This document shows, piece after piece, positions 47,798 to 64,000 of a DNA stretch of 64,000 bases. The translations under genes and the position numbers were made by a program. Below the pieces are notes generated by a model that saw only the letters and a list, made by a program, of their open reading frames with translations, was not told the origin of the DNA and did no database searches. How positions within the stretch are numbered: the stretch's first letter is position 1; the number at the start of each line of letters is the position of its first letter. Source of the DNA: Selaginella tamariscina (taxonomy: Eukaryota; Streptophyta; Lycopodiopsida; Selaginellales; Selaginellaceae); the NCBI GenBank assembly GCA_003024785.1, contig PUQB01000699.1, positions 58,625-122,624 on the forward strand, in the 5' to 3' direction.

Positions 47798-50700
47798 CTA
47801 TATAGACACACACACACACATATACACACTCACACACCTACACAAAAATCACGCAATTCTATTACTTAATATTGTATAACATCTTGCGACGGAGCTATTT
47901 CAATGTGTTGCAATCTCATACATACATACACATACAGAAACCTTAAAATATTACTTTTAATAGCACTAATAAATCGACATATCGCATATATCTTACCAGT
48001 AGATGTGGTGTTGAAAAGACCAGCTTGGATAACTTTGGCATCGATTCCCATCTTGGACTTTGCACGCTCTAGAATTTCCTCCTCTATTGATCCAACACTA
48101 ACCAGCACAAAGACGTGAACTTCCTTCTTTTGTCCAATCCTATGAGCTCTGTCCTCGGCCTATATATCATTAACTAATTATTATCATTTCTAAACAAGAT
48201 TTCATGCTATGTGTGTATGCGTGAATATACCCACCTCGCGAGAGTACACAGTCTTTATGTGTTATCTCCACACACACACACAAACACGCACACGAATACA
48301 CACATACCTGTTGATCCATCTGTGGGTTCCAATCACTGTCAAAAATAATAACTGTGTCTGCAGTTTGAAGATTGAGACCAAGACCACCAGCCCGTGTGCT
48401 GAGAAGGAACATAAAATATGGAGAATCCTCAGCATTGAACAGCTGTAAGAGCCTCCCACGGTCCTCTGTCTTTGTTGTTCCGTCCAGTCTCAAGAACTGA
48501 AACCCCCTCATTGCCAAGTACCTTTCAAATTCATACCATATTGCAACCATAGAGATATAAAATTACAATAATTATACTTTGCACGAGCTGAAATGTATAG
48601 ATGGGATGGGATGGGGTTGTAATGTAAATAACATATAGTTATACAATACACACATATACAATCAAACAACATACGTGTGTGTTGTGTGTTGCGTGTGCAA
48701 AATATAGATAGACATGTAATGTCTTCGCTTCAAAATTACATAAACTAAAGTTTCAGCCATAAAAGTGAATACATGAAGTTAAATATTCAACTGTACATAT
48801 TAGAGCAAGTACAATGATTGTATGTTTGTACGGCCTATATATGGATTGCAATGAGGTATATTACTACTAATATATATATGTAAACCTCCCTATTTGGTCT
48901 TTCAGCATAAAATAAATAACAAAGTTTATCTATGTGTTCATTCAACACCATACATGTCTCTCTTTGTTTGAAAAGGAGAACTTTTGCAAACAATCCTGAT
49001 TACATGTGAAAATATAAGTACACTAAGGAGCCTCGGTAACACACATACCTAAGAGATGATAGAGAACTGTGATATCCGGGGGAGGGGGGGAAGGGGGAGA
49101 GACAGTGAGACTTAAGTGCATACAATTTACCCTCAGTGGAAATTATTTTATTACCAGCCCCTTATAGTCCACGTCATTAAAAAATAATAATTAGCTTAAT
49201 TACATGATATGCACGGGAAACGATATACAATTAATGTTTACACATGGTTTAACGTATGCATATCATTTAGTATTTGCAAACTAGGAGTGTTTAAACTTGA
49301 CCATCATGTCGGCGGGGTCTGGAAGGGCCTGGATATTACGTAAAGAGGGGGCTGGATAATGTATGTGTCCCATAGAGATAGATAATATAAACGAAAGTCT
49401 ATGTGTGCTATATACATACCTCTCTAAAATGTCCATGAGACGTGTCATCTGAGAAAACAGCAGAACTCTGTGCCCCGTCTTTTGTAGCTTGGGCAAGAGA
49501 CGATCCAAAAGCTCAAACTTGCCAGATGCACGTATAATCTCATCGGCTGCAGCCGGGTCGTACTCCGTCTCGATAAAAAGGTACGGGTGATTGCAGCATT
49601 TCCGTAATTGCATTGCTGTGTTCTGAAGACCCCTTGATTTTCCAGTGCCTACACACAATAAACGTTAAACTCTTATAATGTATGATATACTAAATATATG
49701 TACAATAAGCGCATGTCTATAAACGCTTATGTATGTATCTACACATGTCAGTATATATCTCTTAAGACAATAGTCCACACCCATACTAAATTTTCGTCTG
49801 AGTATAATATCATATACGAGTATATGTAATATGTATATATGATGTCAGTGTAGGTGCATATGATATGTATATATAGAGACACCACACACCTGTGAGCAGA
49901 CCAACGCGGCCTGATTCAATAATTTGCTTGTAGTAAAGCTTTTGCCATGCTGAAAGGTCGCATTTTAGCATAACTTGGGTTTTCTGAGGCAAATACTTCT
50001 CAACTTCGGATTTCTTCCTTCTCAACAGGAATGGCCGAAGAACCTATATCATGTCGTCAACGTGTGTATTTGATACATACACGTGTATACACATATACAA
50101 ATATATATACATATATAAGTTACCTGATGAAGACGTCTAATGACCAAAAGCTGCTCTTCTTCAGTGAGAGAAACATCAGCTCGGTCAGCAAAGGGTGCAT
50201 TAAACCACTCTTCAAAATTCCCACTCGAGTTGAATATCGCAGGAAGTATGAAGTTTAACAAAGACCATAGCTCTTGTAAACTATTCTGAATTGGCGTTCC
50301 TGTTAATAACAACCTTTTCCTTATGTGATATCTGCTGCAACAACAAGGTAATGAGATTCTCTATAATTTGATACATATAGTATAATTTTTGTAAGGCATG
50401 AGCTATACTGTGTGTATAGGTATCTATTTACATACACACATACACAAACATATAGCCATTATCTGCTACAAATAAAAAGAACAAAATAGAATCGGGTAAG
50501 CATATACACCGTGCCCATATATATGTATAAGACGTTGTATGTTTGTGTCCTTTAGTATAAGGAAAACATAAAAACATGGCTTAATTATTATATTTTCGTA
50601 GATAGGGTAATGGATGTATAGTGTGTATGGCCCATTGTAATCAAGTAACATACTGAAGCTTACCCTTGAGCGAGTGTCCGAGCAAGCATGCAATCGTGGT

Positions 50701-50960
50701 TCTTCAAACGGTGACCTTCATCCACTACCATGTAATGCCACTTTATCCTCCTTAAGAACTGCTTGTCCCTCATTATAAGATCGTAATGCGTTACCAGAAC
50801 ATTAAAGGAGCTCCCATCACCAGAGTGTTGCTCTCTTAGTATCCTACGCTCTTCTGCACGTCCATCGTACATAACCACCGTAACACTGTTAAAGAAGCTG
50901 TTAAGAACCACATATACATACACACATACGCTACAGCACATATACCTTCAACTCACGTTG

Positions 50961-50996
<36 letters not shown>

Positions 50997-51440
50997 CAGC
51001 TAAAAACTGTTTATAAGCCGTATGCATATTCGTATTGCACGTGTATAAGCCAGCATATGTATGGACACATCATATGCAGATACATACACACGGATATAAG
51101 CTACCTTGGAACCCAGGTGGCGAACTCATGAGCCCAATTGGGAAGAACAGCCTTCGGTGCGACAATAATATGGGGCCCGGTGACCCCCTTATTCTCCATA
51201 AGATATGCAAACAAAGCAATAGTTTGTATAGTCTTTCCCAATCCCATCTCATCCGCGAGAATCCCATTCAAGTTGTTGTTGTAAAGGGAAAGCATCCACT
51301 GTAGCCCTTCTATTTGGTAGATTCTTAATTCCCCGCCTTCCAACATTGCAGGTTGTTCTGTTACCTGTTAAGCACATAATACATTACAGAACATTAAGTT
51401 ACATTAATACAGATATACTGCGCCAGTGCGCGTGTTCGTG

Positions 51441-51493
<53 letters not shown>

Positions 51494-53976
51494 CAATACC
51501 TGCTCTTCGATCTGATGAACAGCAGAGTTATACTGACGTTGGCCTTCAAGGTAATCACGCTTCTTCATCCCAAATTCTTCTTCATTCTCTTGTGGCGTAG
51601 TAGAGTCGGGCTTCCACTTTGGAGATGCAATTAATTCTTTAAGTCCCTTGTGCTTCTCCTTGTGTTTAAACATATCCTCCGGTTCTATGTCCTTTTGCAT
51701 TTGTACCATATCACCTATTGTAATCGCAGGCTTCCATTAGAAATCATATAATCATATATGAATACATTCATATTTCAAATGTAAATATCATCTATAACGT
51801 ATAGAGTAAAATCAGGAAGCATGTAATTTATATGCTACTATTTATCTGGCACAGAGGTCTTTGCAGGCTTACCTAAACGAAGTAAAAGATCGTCCGTCTT
51901 TGATAGCAATGTCTTAAGCCGCTCATTTTTGCTCTACATTCGAAATCAAGATATGTAAGTTCTAGAGTTAGACAGCAATTACAAATATGTACTTGACCGA
52001 CTAGGCATGTAAAGAATAATGTACCTCTTCAACCAGCTTCATGTATGCTTCCTGATCGTCGCTCTTGAGTGCCTGGACCCTTCTTTGTTCTGCTTTAGTT
52101 GCTGCTTGCTTTTTCTTAGCATGATAATTCTACAGAAAATGAAAGTAATCGTAAGGAAACATATCATATCATATCATATCATATATATAATATATATATA
52201 TATAATATAATATATATATATATGTATGTAATGTATGTATATGTATATAACATGCACAGATATCATGTAGTTGCACACATAAATAAGATGTAATAATATA
52301 TCACGTGTGTACTCACCATAACGGCGTCATTACGCTGCTTTTGAAGCCTAACAACCACTTGAGAACGATATGAAAACTCTCGAGTAAAATTAAACAACTC
52401 GTTGAAGAACTTCCTTTTTCTCGTTTCTATTCTTTCTTGCTCTGCACGCTCCAGCCTCTTTTGCCTCTGGATTAAATATCAAAAACAATATAAGATACAT
52501 TAATGATATGAATATGCATATGGGAATATTCGTCGTTTATATATCTGGTATAAATACATGTCTGTGCAATGATAGCATATGTGTGTGTGTGTGTGTATGC
52601 AGTTACCTCCTCGTCTCTTTTCTTGCGTATCTGTTCGTCTGAACCAGAATATGCAGATCCAGAATATCCTCCTAAGAAGGAAGACAGATGGTGTCTTAAC
52701 CGACTAAATCCCCAGTCTAATAAATTGGATTCTGGTTTGCTGCAGAGGTCTCTCAAATGTAGCTCCGTTGATAACTCGAATCTAACTTTCTTCTGCAGAG
52801 CTAGCAGCTGAAACCGGTAAAAGAACGTTAATACATATCAAGTGAACAGCCATGAGTATAAAATCGTGTGAGTGTGTGTGTGTGTGTACACAGTCGATAG
52901 CTTACCTTTAGAGTGTTAAGCTCAATTTTGCTGCTTGCTTGCATTTCTTCAGATGGTACGTCTAATACAAAGAAAAAAGACGCATATAACGTAAGTGCAT
53001 AAGGTATAATAGAATCAACTGTAGATTATTAACTTACTTGCAAGTTCTTTTTGTCGACGTTTAAGTCGAATATGAAAACGCAAATCTTCCAGCCTTCTAA
53101 GTTCGGAGGCTGTTAAGACTTTAGTTTTCTCAAGCGATTCCTCAAAAGTGTGAAGTAAATCTCCTTTAGCATCAAACTGCGTTCATTACATTATAAATAC
53201 CAATTAAATAAGCATTTTATGTATATATGATTACCTCAAATTCAGAATCAGACACAATCCCATCCAATACTCCTGAGAAAAAAGACACATGAAGGCGTAA
53301 ATATAACTGTATTATGATTATAAAATCAAATGACTAGCTGACGCATATAAAAAAAAAAAAACTTTATACATATGAACGTAGAACAGAGAAGTCACAAAAC
53401 TTACTTCTTTCGCGAATCTGGCCGTGTTCATCGTGCGACTTCTGCAAGAATCAAAAGCAATCAAGAATCAGATCGATATGAAGTACATTACAAAATGGGA
53501 TACCTGTTCGTTTCCGGATTTCGAAGCAAGGCAATCCGAGAGAGACTTCTGCAATAATGAAGAAAACCTAGTCACGAATCCGATAGAATATACAGCGTAT
53601 TACAAAATCGGAACGATTCAAACCTGCTCAAAGACGGATTTTGAAGAACGAGCAACGGATTCGGGCAACTTCTGCAAGAATAAAGAAAATGAACCCCATA
53701 GAATGCGCAGCGTATGATTCAAACCTGTTCAAATCCGGATTTTGAAGAAATCCAATCCTCTCGCATACGAGCAACGGATTCGAGCAATGTGACAGGAACA
53801 GGGACATCTCTACATACCAGACAGAGCGTGCGAAGAAGCGTCTTCAGCTGCCTGCGCTGCTCCGAAGACAGAACTAGGTCGTCGTCCTCCTTGAGCTCGT
53901 CCGTTTGATGCGCGTCACCGAAGTTCATCGTCGTCTCCGGGACATTGCCGTGAAGAACCATGCCCGCCATCGCCAT
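46471..53976 (-). CDS. SNF2 chromatin-remodelling ATPase, MINUSCULE type (CHR12/CHR23-like)
   Basis: Nuclear ATP-driven nucleosome remodeller, catalytic subunit of a SWI/SNF-class complex, linked in Arabidopsis to meristem maintenance and growth arrest. Order on the minus strand: N-terminus from ATG 53976 ([19 protein letters not shown]), [12 protein letters not shown] (53272), [14 protein letters not shown] (about 52700), HSA-like helix [20 protein letters not shown] (52465-52310), then GLGKTIQT Walker A (51260). Next are [15 protein letters not shown] (50740), [20 protein letters not shown] (50310), [20 protein letters not shown] (50025), [16 protein letters not shown] (49480), [20 protein letters not shown] (48400) and the SnAC region [19 protein letters not shown] (47230). 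A Ser/Arg tail (SSRRRTS) ends at 46471. No bromodomain, as expected for MINU. About 20 exons; all key motifs intact. Its start lies 169 bases after the INTS3 stop on the same strand. Confidence 0.92.
49079..49103 (+). other. G-rich tract with G-quadruplex potential
   Basis: GGGGGAGGGGGGGAAGGGGG on the plus strand (transcript-antisense) within the largest MINU intron (about 48550-49430). Four G-runs of five or more are available. A second G run is at 55543-55558. Confidence 0.55.
53405..53671 (-). other. Tandemly duplicated mini-exons in MINU
   Basis: After exon 1 (ending ...ISSKSGFEQ at 53725) come three tiny exons with similar ends: 53671-53624 ([16 protein letters not shown], 48 bases), 53548-53504 ([15 protein letters not shown], 45 bases) and 53441-53405 ([12 protein letters not shown] plus one base). 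Each is preceded by a TTNNTGCAG acceptor, and the first two end in CAG followed by GT. They resemble the end of exon 1 ([10 protein letters not shown]...KSGFEQ), so they arose by repeated exon-plus-intron duplication. Lengths of 48 and 45 keep the frame. Confidence 0.8.
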
Positions 53977-54145
53977 TTTTGTGTGTTCTTCCCTCAACAA
54001 AAACCCTAGACTCAATAGGGCATGAAATTTTAAGGATAATTTAAGGGTTATTAATTATAATAACCTATGAGAATATACTTATAAGAATATACTCTTACAT
54101 TTACAAAATCTTGTATATTACTGCGTTCTCTCTCTTTCTCTCTCT

Positions 54146-61082
<6,937 letters not shown>

Positions 61083-61647
61083 TAAAACAACAATAACTAA
61101 GGATATGTTTCATTTTCACTTTTGAGGTCATCCTTTTCATTGAAAAACAATAACTGAGGATATAAGGAGAATGCTGAAAGCCCATGAAATTTGTGTATCT
61201 ATACAACATAAGCGTATAAAAAAAAAACACATTTTTTTTGCACAGAGAGAGAGAGAGGACTTCAGAAAGCTCACGTTCATATACATTCAAATTACAAATC
61301 ATAGATAAAAAATAGTAGTTCAATATCTCATGCATGCTGTAACTGATATGCATAAAATGGACCGTTCATATTCATATGTGTGTGTGTAGTTTTGTATGCT
61401 CTAAAATCTATGAATGACTCCCATTCTAAACGCAGAATGAGAAATGCGGATACAAATTTATCTTTGTGCGCGCGCGCGTGTGTGTGGGAGAGAGCGGCAT
61501 ACCTGGGATCAGCAGCTTAAACCCTAATCCCCGGAAGAACCCTAAAGAAACAGAGCATTTCATTTGATGCCTATTTAACGGTAATTAAGGGCAAACAGAG
61601 GTGCCCTTCGTAAACCCTAAAACCCCGAACTATGGTTAGGTTTAGAG
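61083..61647. promoter_or_regulatory. Divergent promoter and INTS3 5' UTR region
   Basis: Between INTS3 (minus) and the PPR gene (plus). Perfect telo-boxes TAAACCCTAA at 61518-61527 and 61611-61620. The INTS3 5' UTR is probably interrupted by an intron (donor at 61503). A short tandem duplication (AGGTCATCCTTTTCATT at 61068 and 61125) lies just upstream of the ATG and duplicates the start codon context. Confidence 0.5.
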
Positions 61648-63939
61648 ATGTTCATTCGGATGCACAAGCATGTTGTGCGACTGCAAGAAAGAGTTGGAGG
61701 GGAACACTGCACGCTATAGACAGGTAGAAAAAGCGCATTCACGCAGATTTGTTCAGCGCTGAAGCAATGTAGTAAGACAAGGAACATAGAAACCGGGCAG
61801 CGCCTTCACCTGGATGCAGTGGCAGCCGGTTGCCACACGGACAGGTATGTGGCTGCTGCACTTATAAACATGTACTCCAAATGCGGCTGCATGCAGCGCG
61901 CATCGGAGGTTTTCGGTAGCGTCATTACTCGGGACGTTGTCATGTGGAACTCTCTTCTTCTGGGATACGTGGAGAATGGGGAGAGCTCCGTAGCCATTGA
62001 GTTCTTCACCAAGATGGACTGTGAACCGGACGGTTTCACTTATGTTGCTGCACTGAAAGCATGTGCAGGGTTATCATCGGACAAGCGCTTTTGTCTCACC
62101 AAAGGGATTGCTATTCATGAGCAACTCAGAGCGCAGGCTGGATTCGAACATCATTGTGGCAAACACCTTGGTGGACATGTATGGGAAATGTGGGAGAATG
62201 CAATATGCAAGGGATGTCTTTGACAGGATGATACAAAAAAGCGTGGTCACCTGGACATCTCTCATTCAGGGATACGTCGCAAAAGGGGAGAGCTTTGTAG
62301 CTTTAGAGTTATTCACCAGGATGGATTGTGCACCGGACTGTCTCACATATGTTGCTGCACTCAAGGCATGCACAGCGCTGAGAGAGTCAGACAAGCAGTT
62401 TTGTCTAGAAAAGGGGCTAGCGATTCACGAGCAAATAAAAGACCGTGGCCTTCTCTCCAACACAGTCATTACAAACACGTTGATAGATATGTACAGCAAA
62501 TGCGGGAGCATGCACCGTGCTAGAGAGGTCTTTGACAGGATGACGCATAAAGACGTTGTTACATGGACGTGTATCCTTCTGGGATACGTGGAGAATGGGG
62601 AGAGCTTCATAGCTGTGGAGTTGTTCGTCAAGATGGATTGTGAACCAGATTGTGTCACTTACGTTGCAGTGCTGAAAGCATGTGCAGCCGTGGCTAGAGA
62701 GAGAGAGTCAGAGAAGCATTTATGTCTGGAGAAGGGCATTGCCATTCACGAACGACATAGAGATTGTGGGTTTGATACTGACATAGTTGTGGCAAGCACC
62801 TTGGTGGACATGTATGGAAAATGCGGAAGCATGCAACGAGCCCGTGAAGCCTTTGACAGCATGATATCTCGGAACGTTATTACATGGAACTGCCTACTAA
62901 TGGGATACGTAGAGAATGGGGAGTTCTCCACATCGTTGGACTTGTTCAAGAAGATGGATTGTGAACCAGACGCATTCACGTATGTTGCTGCGTTGAAGGC
63001 ATGTGCAGGTTTGTCTACGAAAGATGCCTCAAAGAAGCAGTTGTGTCTGGAGAAAGGACTTGCAATTGATGAGATAGTGAGAATCCGTGAGCTCGATTCC
63101 GATCTTGTTGTGACAAACGCTCTGGTAGACATGTACGGCAAATGCGGGAGCATGCAGCATGCTCGGGATGTCTTTAGCAGGAGCACCAGACGGAATGTTA
63201 TTACGTGGAACTCTCTGTTACTGGGATACGTGGAGAATGGCGAGAGCTCCTTAGCTATAGACATGTTTACCAAGATGGACTGTGAGGCAACGCATGTCAC
63301 ATATGTGCTTGTACTCAAGGCATGTGGGAGTTTAGCAGCAATAAGAGTTGGAGAATGTGTTCATGCTATAGTATGCAGACTTGGATTAGAAGAGAATCTT
63401 ATAGTTGGCAACATGTTGTTGGACTTCTATGGCAAGTGTGGCAGCATGTTTATGGCTGAGAAGCTGTTCAGCAGCATGCATTCTACAGGAGCAGTGTCCT
63501 GGAATGCGTTATTAGCGGGATACACCTCACTTGGGAACTCTACCAACGTATTGAGATTGGGAAAGCAGATACTAGAAGATGGCCTCCAAATGGATGGTAT
63601 AACATTCATTTGCTTGTTAACAGCATGTAGTCGAGCAGGTCTGGTGGGAGAGGGTCGAACATACTTTGAGTCCATGTCGAGATATGGAGTCAGTCCCAGT
63701 GTGGAACACTATAACTGCATGGTGGACATGCTGGGCAGAGCGAACAGACTCGAAGAGGCACTAACAATTGTAAAGAGCATGCCGATCGAAGCCAACACTG
63801 TTACCTGGACGACGTTCTAGGGGCGTGCAGGAAATGGAAGAACCTTGAAGTGGGGAAAGTTGCATATGACTCGTTAGTGAATGCGGGCACAAAGGATCCG
63901 GCTGTGTATGTATTGATGCGTGATATATACGAGAATTAA
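61648..63939 (+). pseudogene. PLS-class PPR protein with near-repeated modules, probably decayed
   Basis: Organellar RNA-binding PPR protein. Long runs of repeats read VAAALINMYSKCGCMQRASE, WNSLLLGYVENGESSVAIEF, TKMDCEPDGFTYVAALKACA and similar, with at least five modules of about 105 residues (a P-L-S triplet each) and a last array VEHYNCMVDMLGRANRLEEA. The family would usually end with E and DYW or E1/E2 domains; here only NTVTW, then (other frame) VLGACRKWKNLEVG and DIYEN stop. Three lesions: an in-frame TAG at 61717 (codon 24) if ATG 61648 is the start, a frame change at about 62130-62150 (EQLRAQAG to SNIIVANTLVDMYGKCG), and another at about 63817. No introns. It may be a young pseudogene or suffer consensus errors. 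Confidence 0.8.
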
Positions 63940-64000
63940 AACATCTATGGCAAGTCTGGAGGCTTCGTGTACAGGGAACAGGACATACAGACCACGATAG

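Overview
The window looks like nuclear DNA of a land plant that reproduces by swimming sperm (bryophyte, lycophyte or fern grade). I cannot name the genus. Evidence: a plant-type V-ATPase subunit d, two PLS-type pentatricopeptide (PPR) genes, a MINUSCULE-type SNF2 remodeller, an IAA33-like Aux/IAA protein, telo-box motifs (AAACCCTAA) beside many start codons, and fragments of an axonemal ASH-domain (HYDIN/CFAP47-like) gene, which only flagellate-sperm plants keep. Genes have many short introns, often filled with TG, AG and TA microsatellites.

Layout. 0.5-9 kb: a divergent first exon, VHA-d (748-3193), an intron-containing PPR gene (3712-5845) and a single-exon DUF1645-like gene (7913-8767). 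10-20 kb: a patchwork of segmental duplications holding an inverted fragment of the INTS3 gene, two decayed copies of a PDSS2/DLP1-like prenyl-diphosphate synthase subunit, and a degenerate hAT transposon between them. 20-28 kb: two related blocks of ASH-domain axonemal gene remnants, separated by AT-rich DNA. 24-31 kb: AT-rich repeats with a long inverted repeat. 31.3-35.5 kb: a kinase-like gene of odd phyletic type (minus strand) diverging from an uncharacterised land-plant gene (plus strand). 36.1-40.7 kb: a complete-length but broken Ty3/gypsy LTR retrotransposon with ATAT target duplications. 40.7-42.2 kb: AT-rich, no gene. 42.3-44.1 kb: IAA33-like gene. 46.5-54.0 kb: MINU-type SNF2 ATPase. 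54.1-61.1 kb: Integrator subunit 3. 61.6-63.9 kb: a second PPR gene that looks decayed.

The host genes are unlinked in function: proton pumping, organellar RNA processing, auxin-type signalling, chromatin remodelling and snRNA processing. Three divergent pairs share spacers of roughly 100-570 bases carrying telo-box motifs. INTS3 and MINU lie head to tail only about 170 bases apart. Several well-conserved genes carry isolated one-base frame breaks, which could be either consensus indel errors or recent decay; reads are needed to decide.

All homology statements rest on recall of protein families, not on searches. Exon boundaries were placed by eye from GT-AG signals, phase and expected protein.
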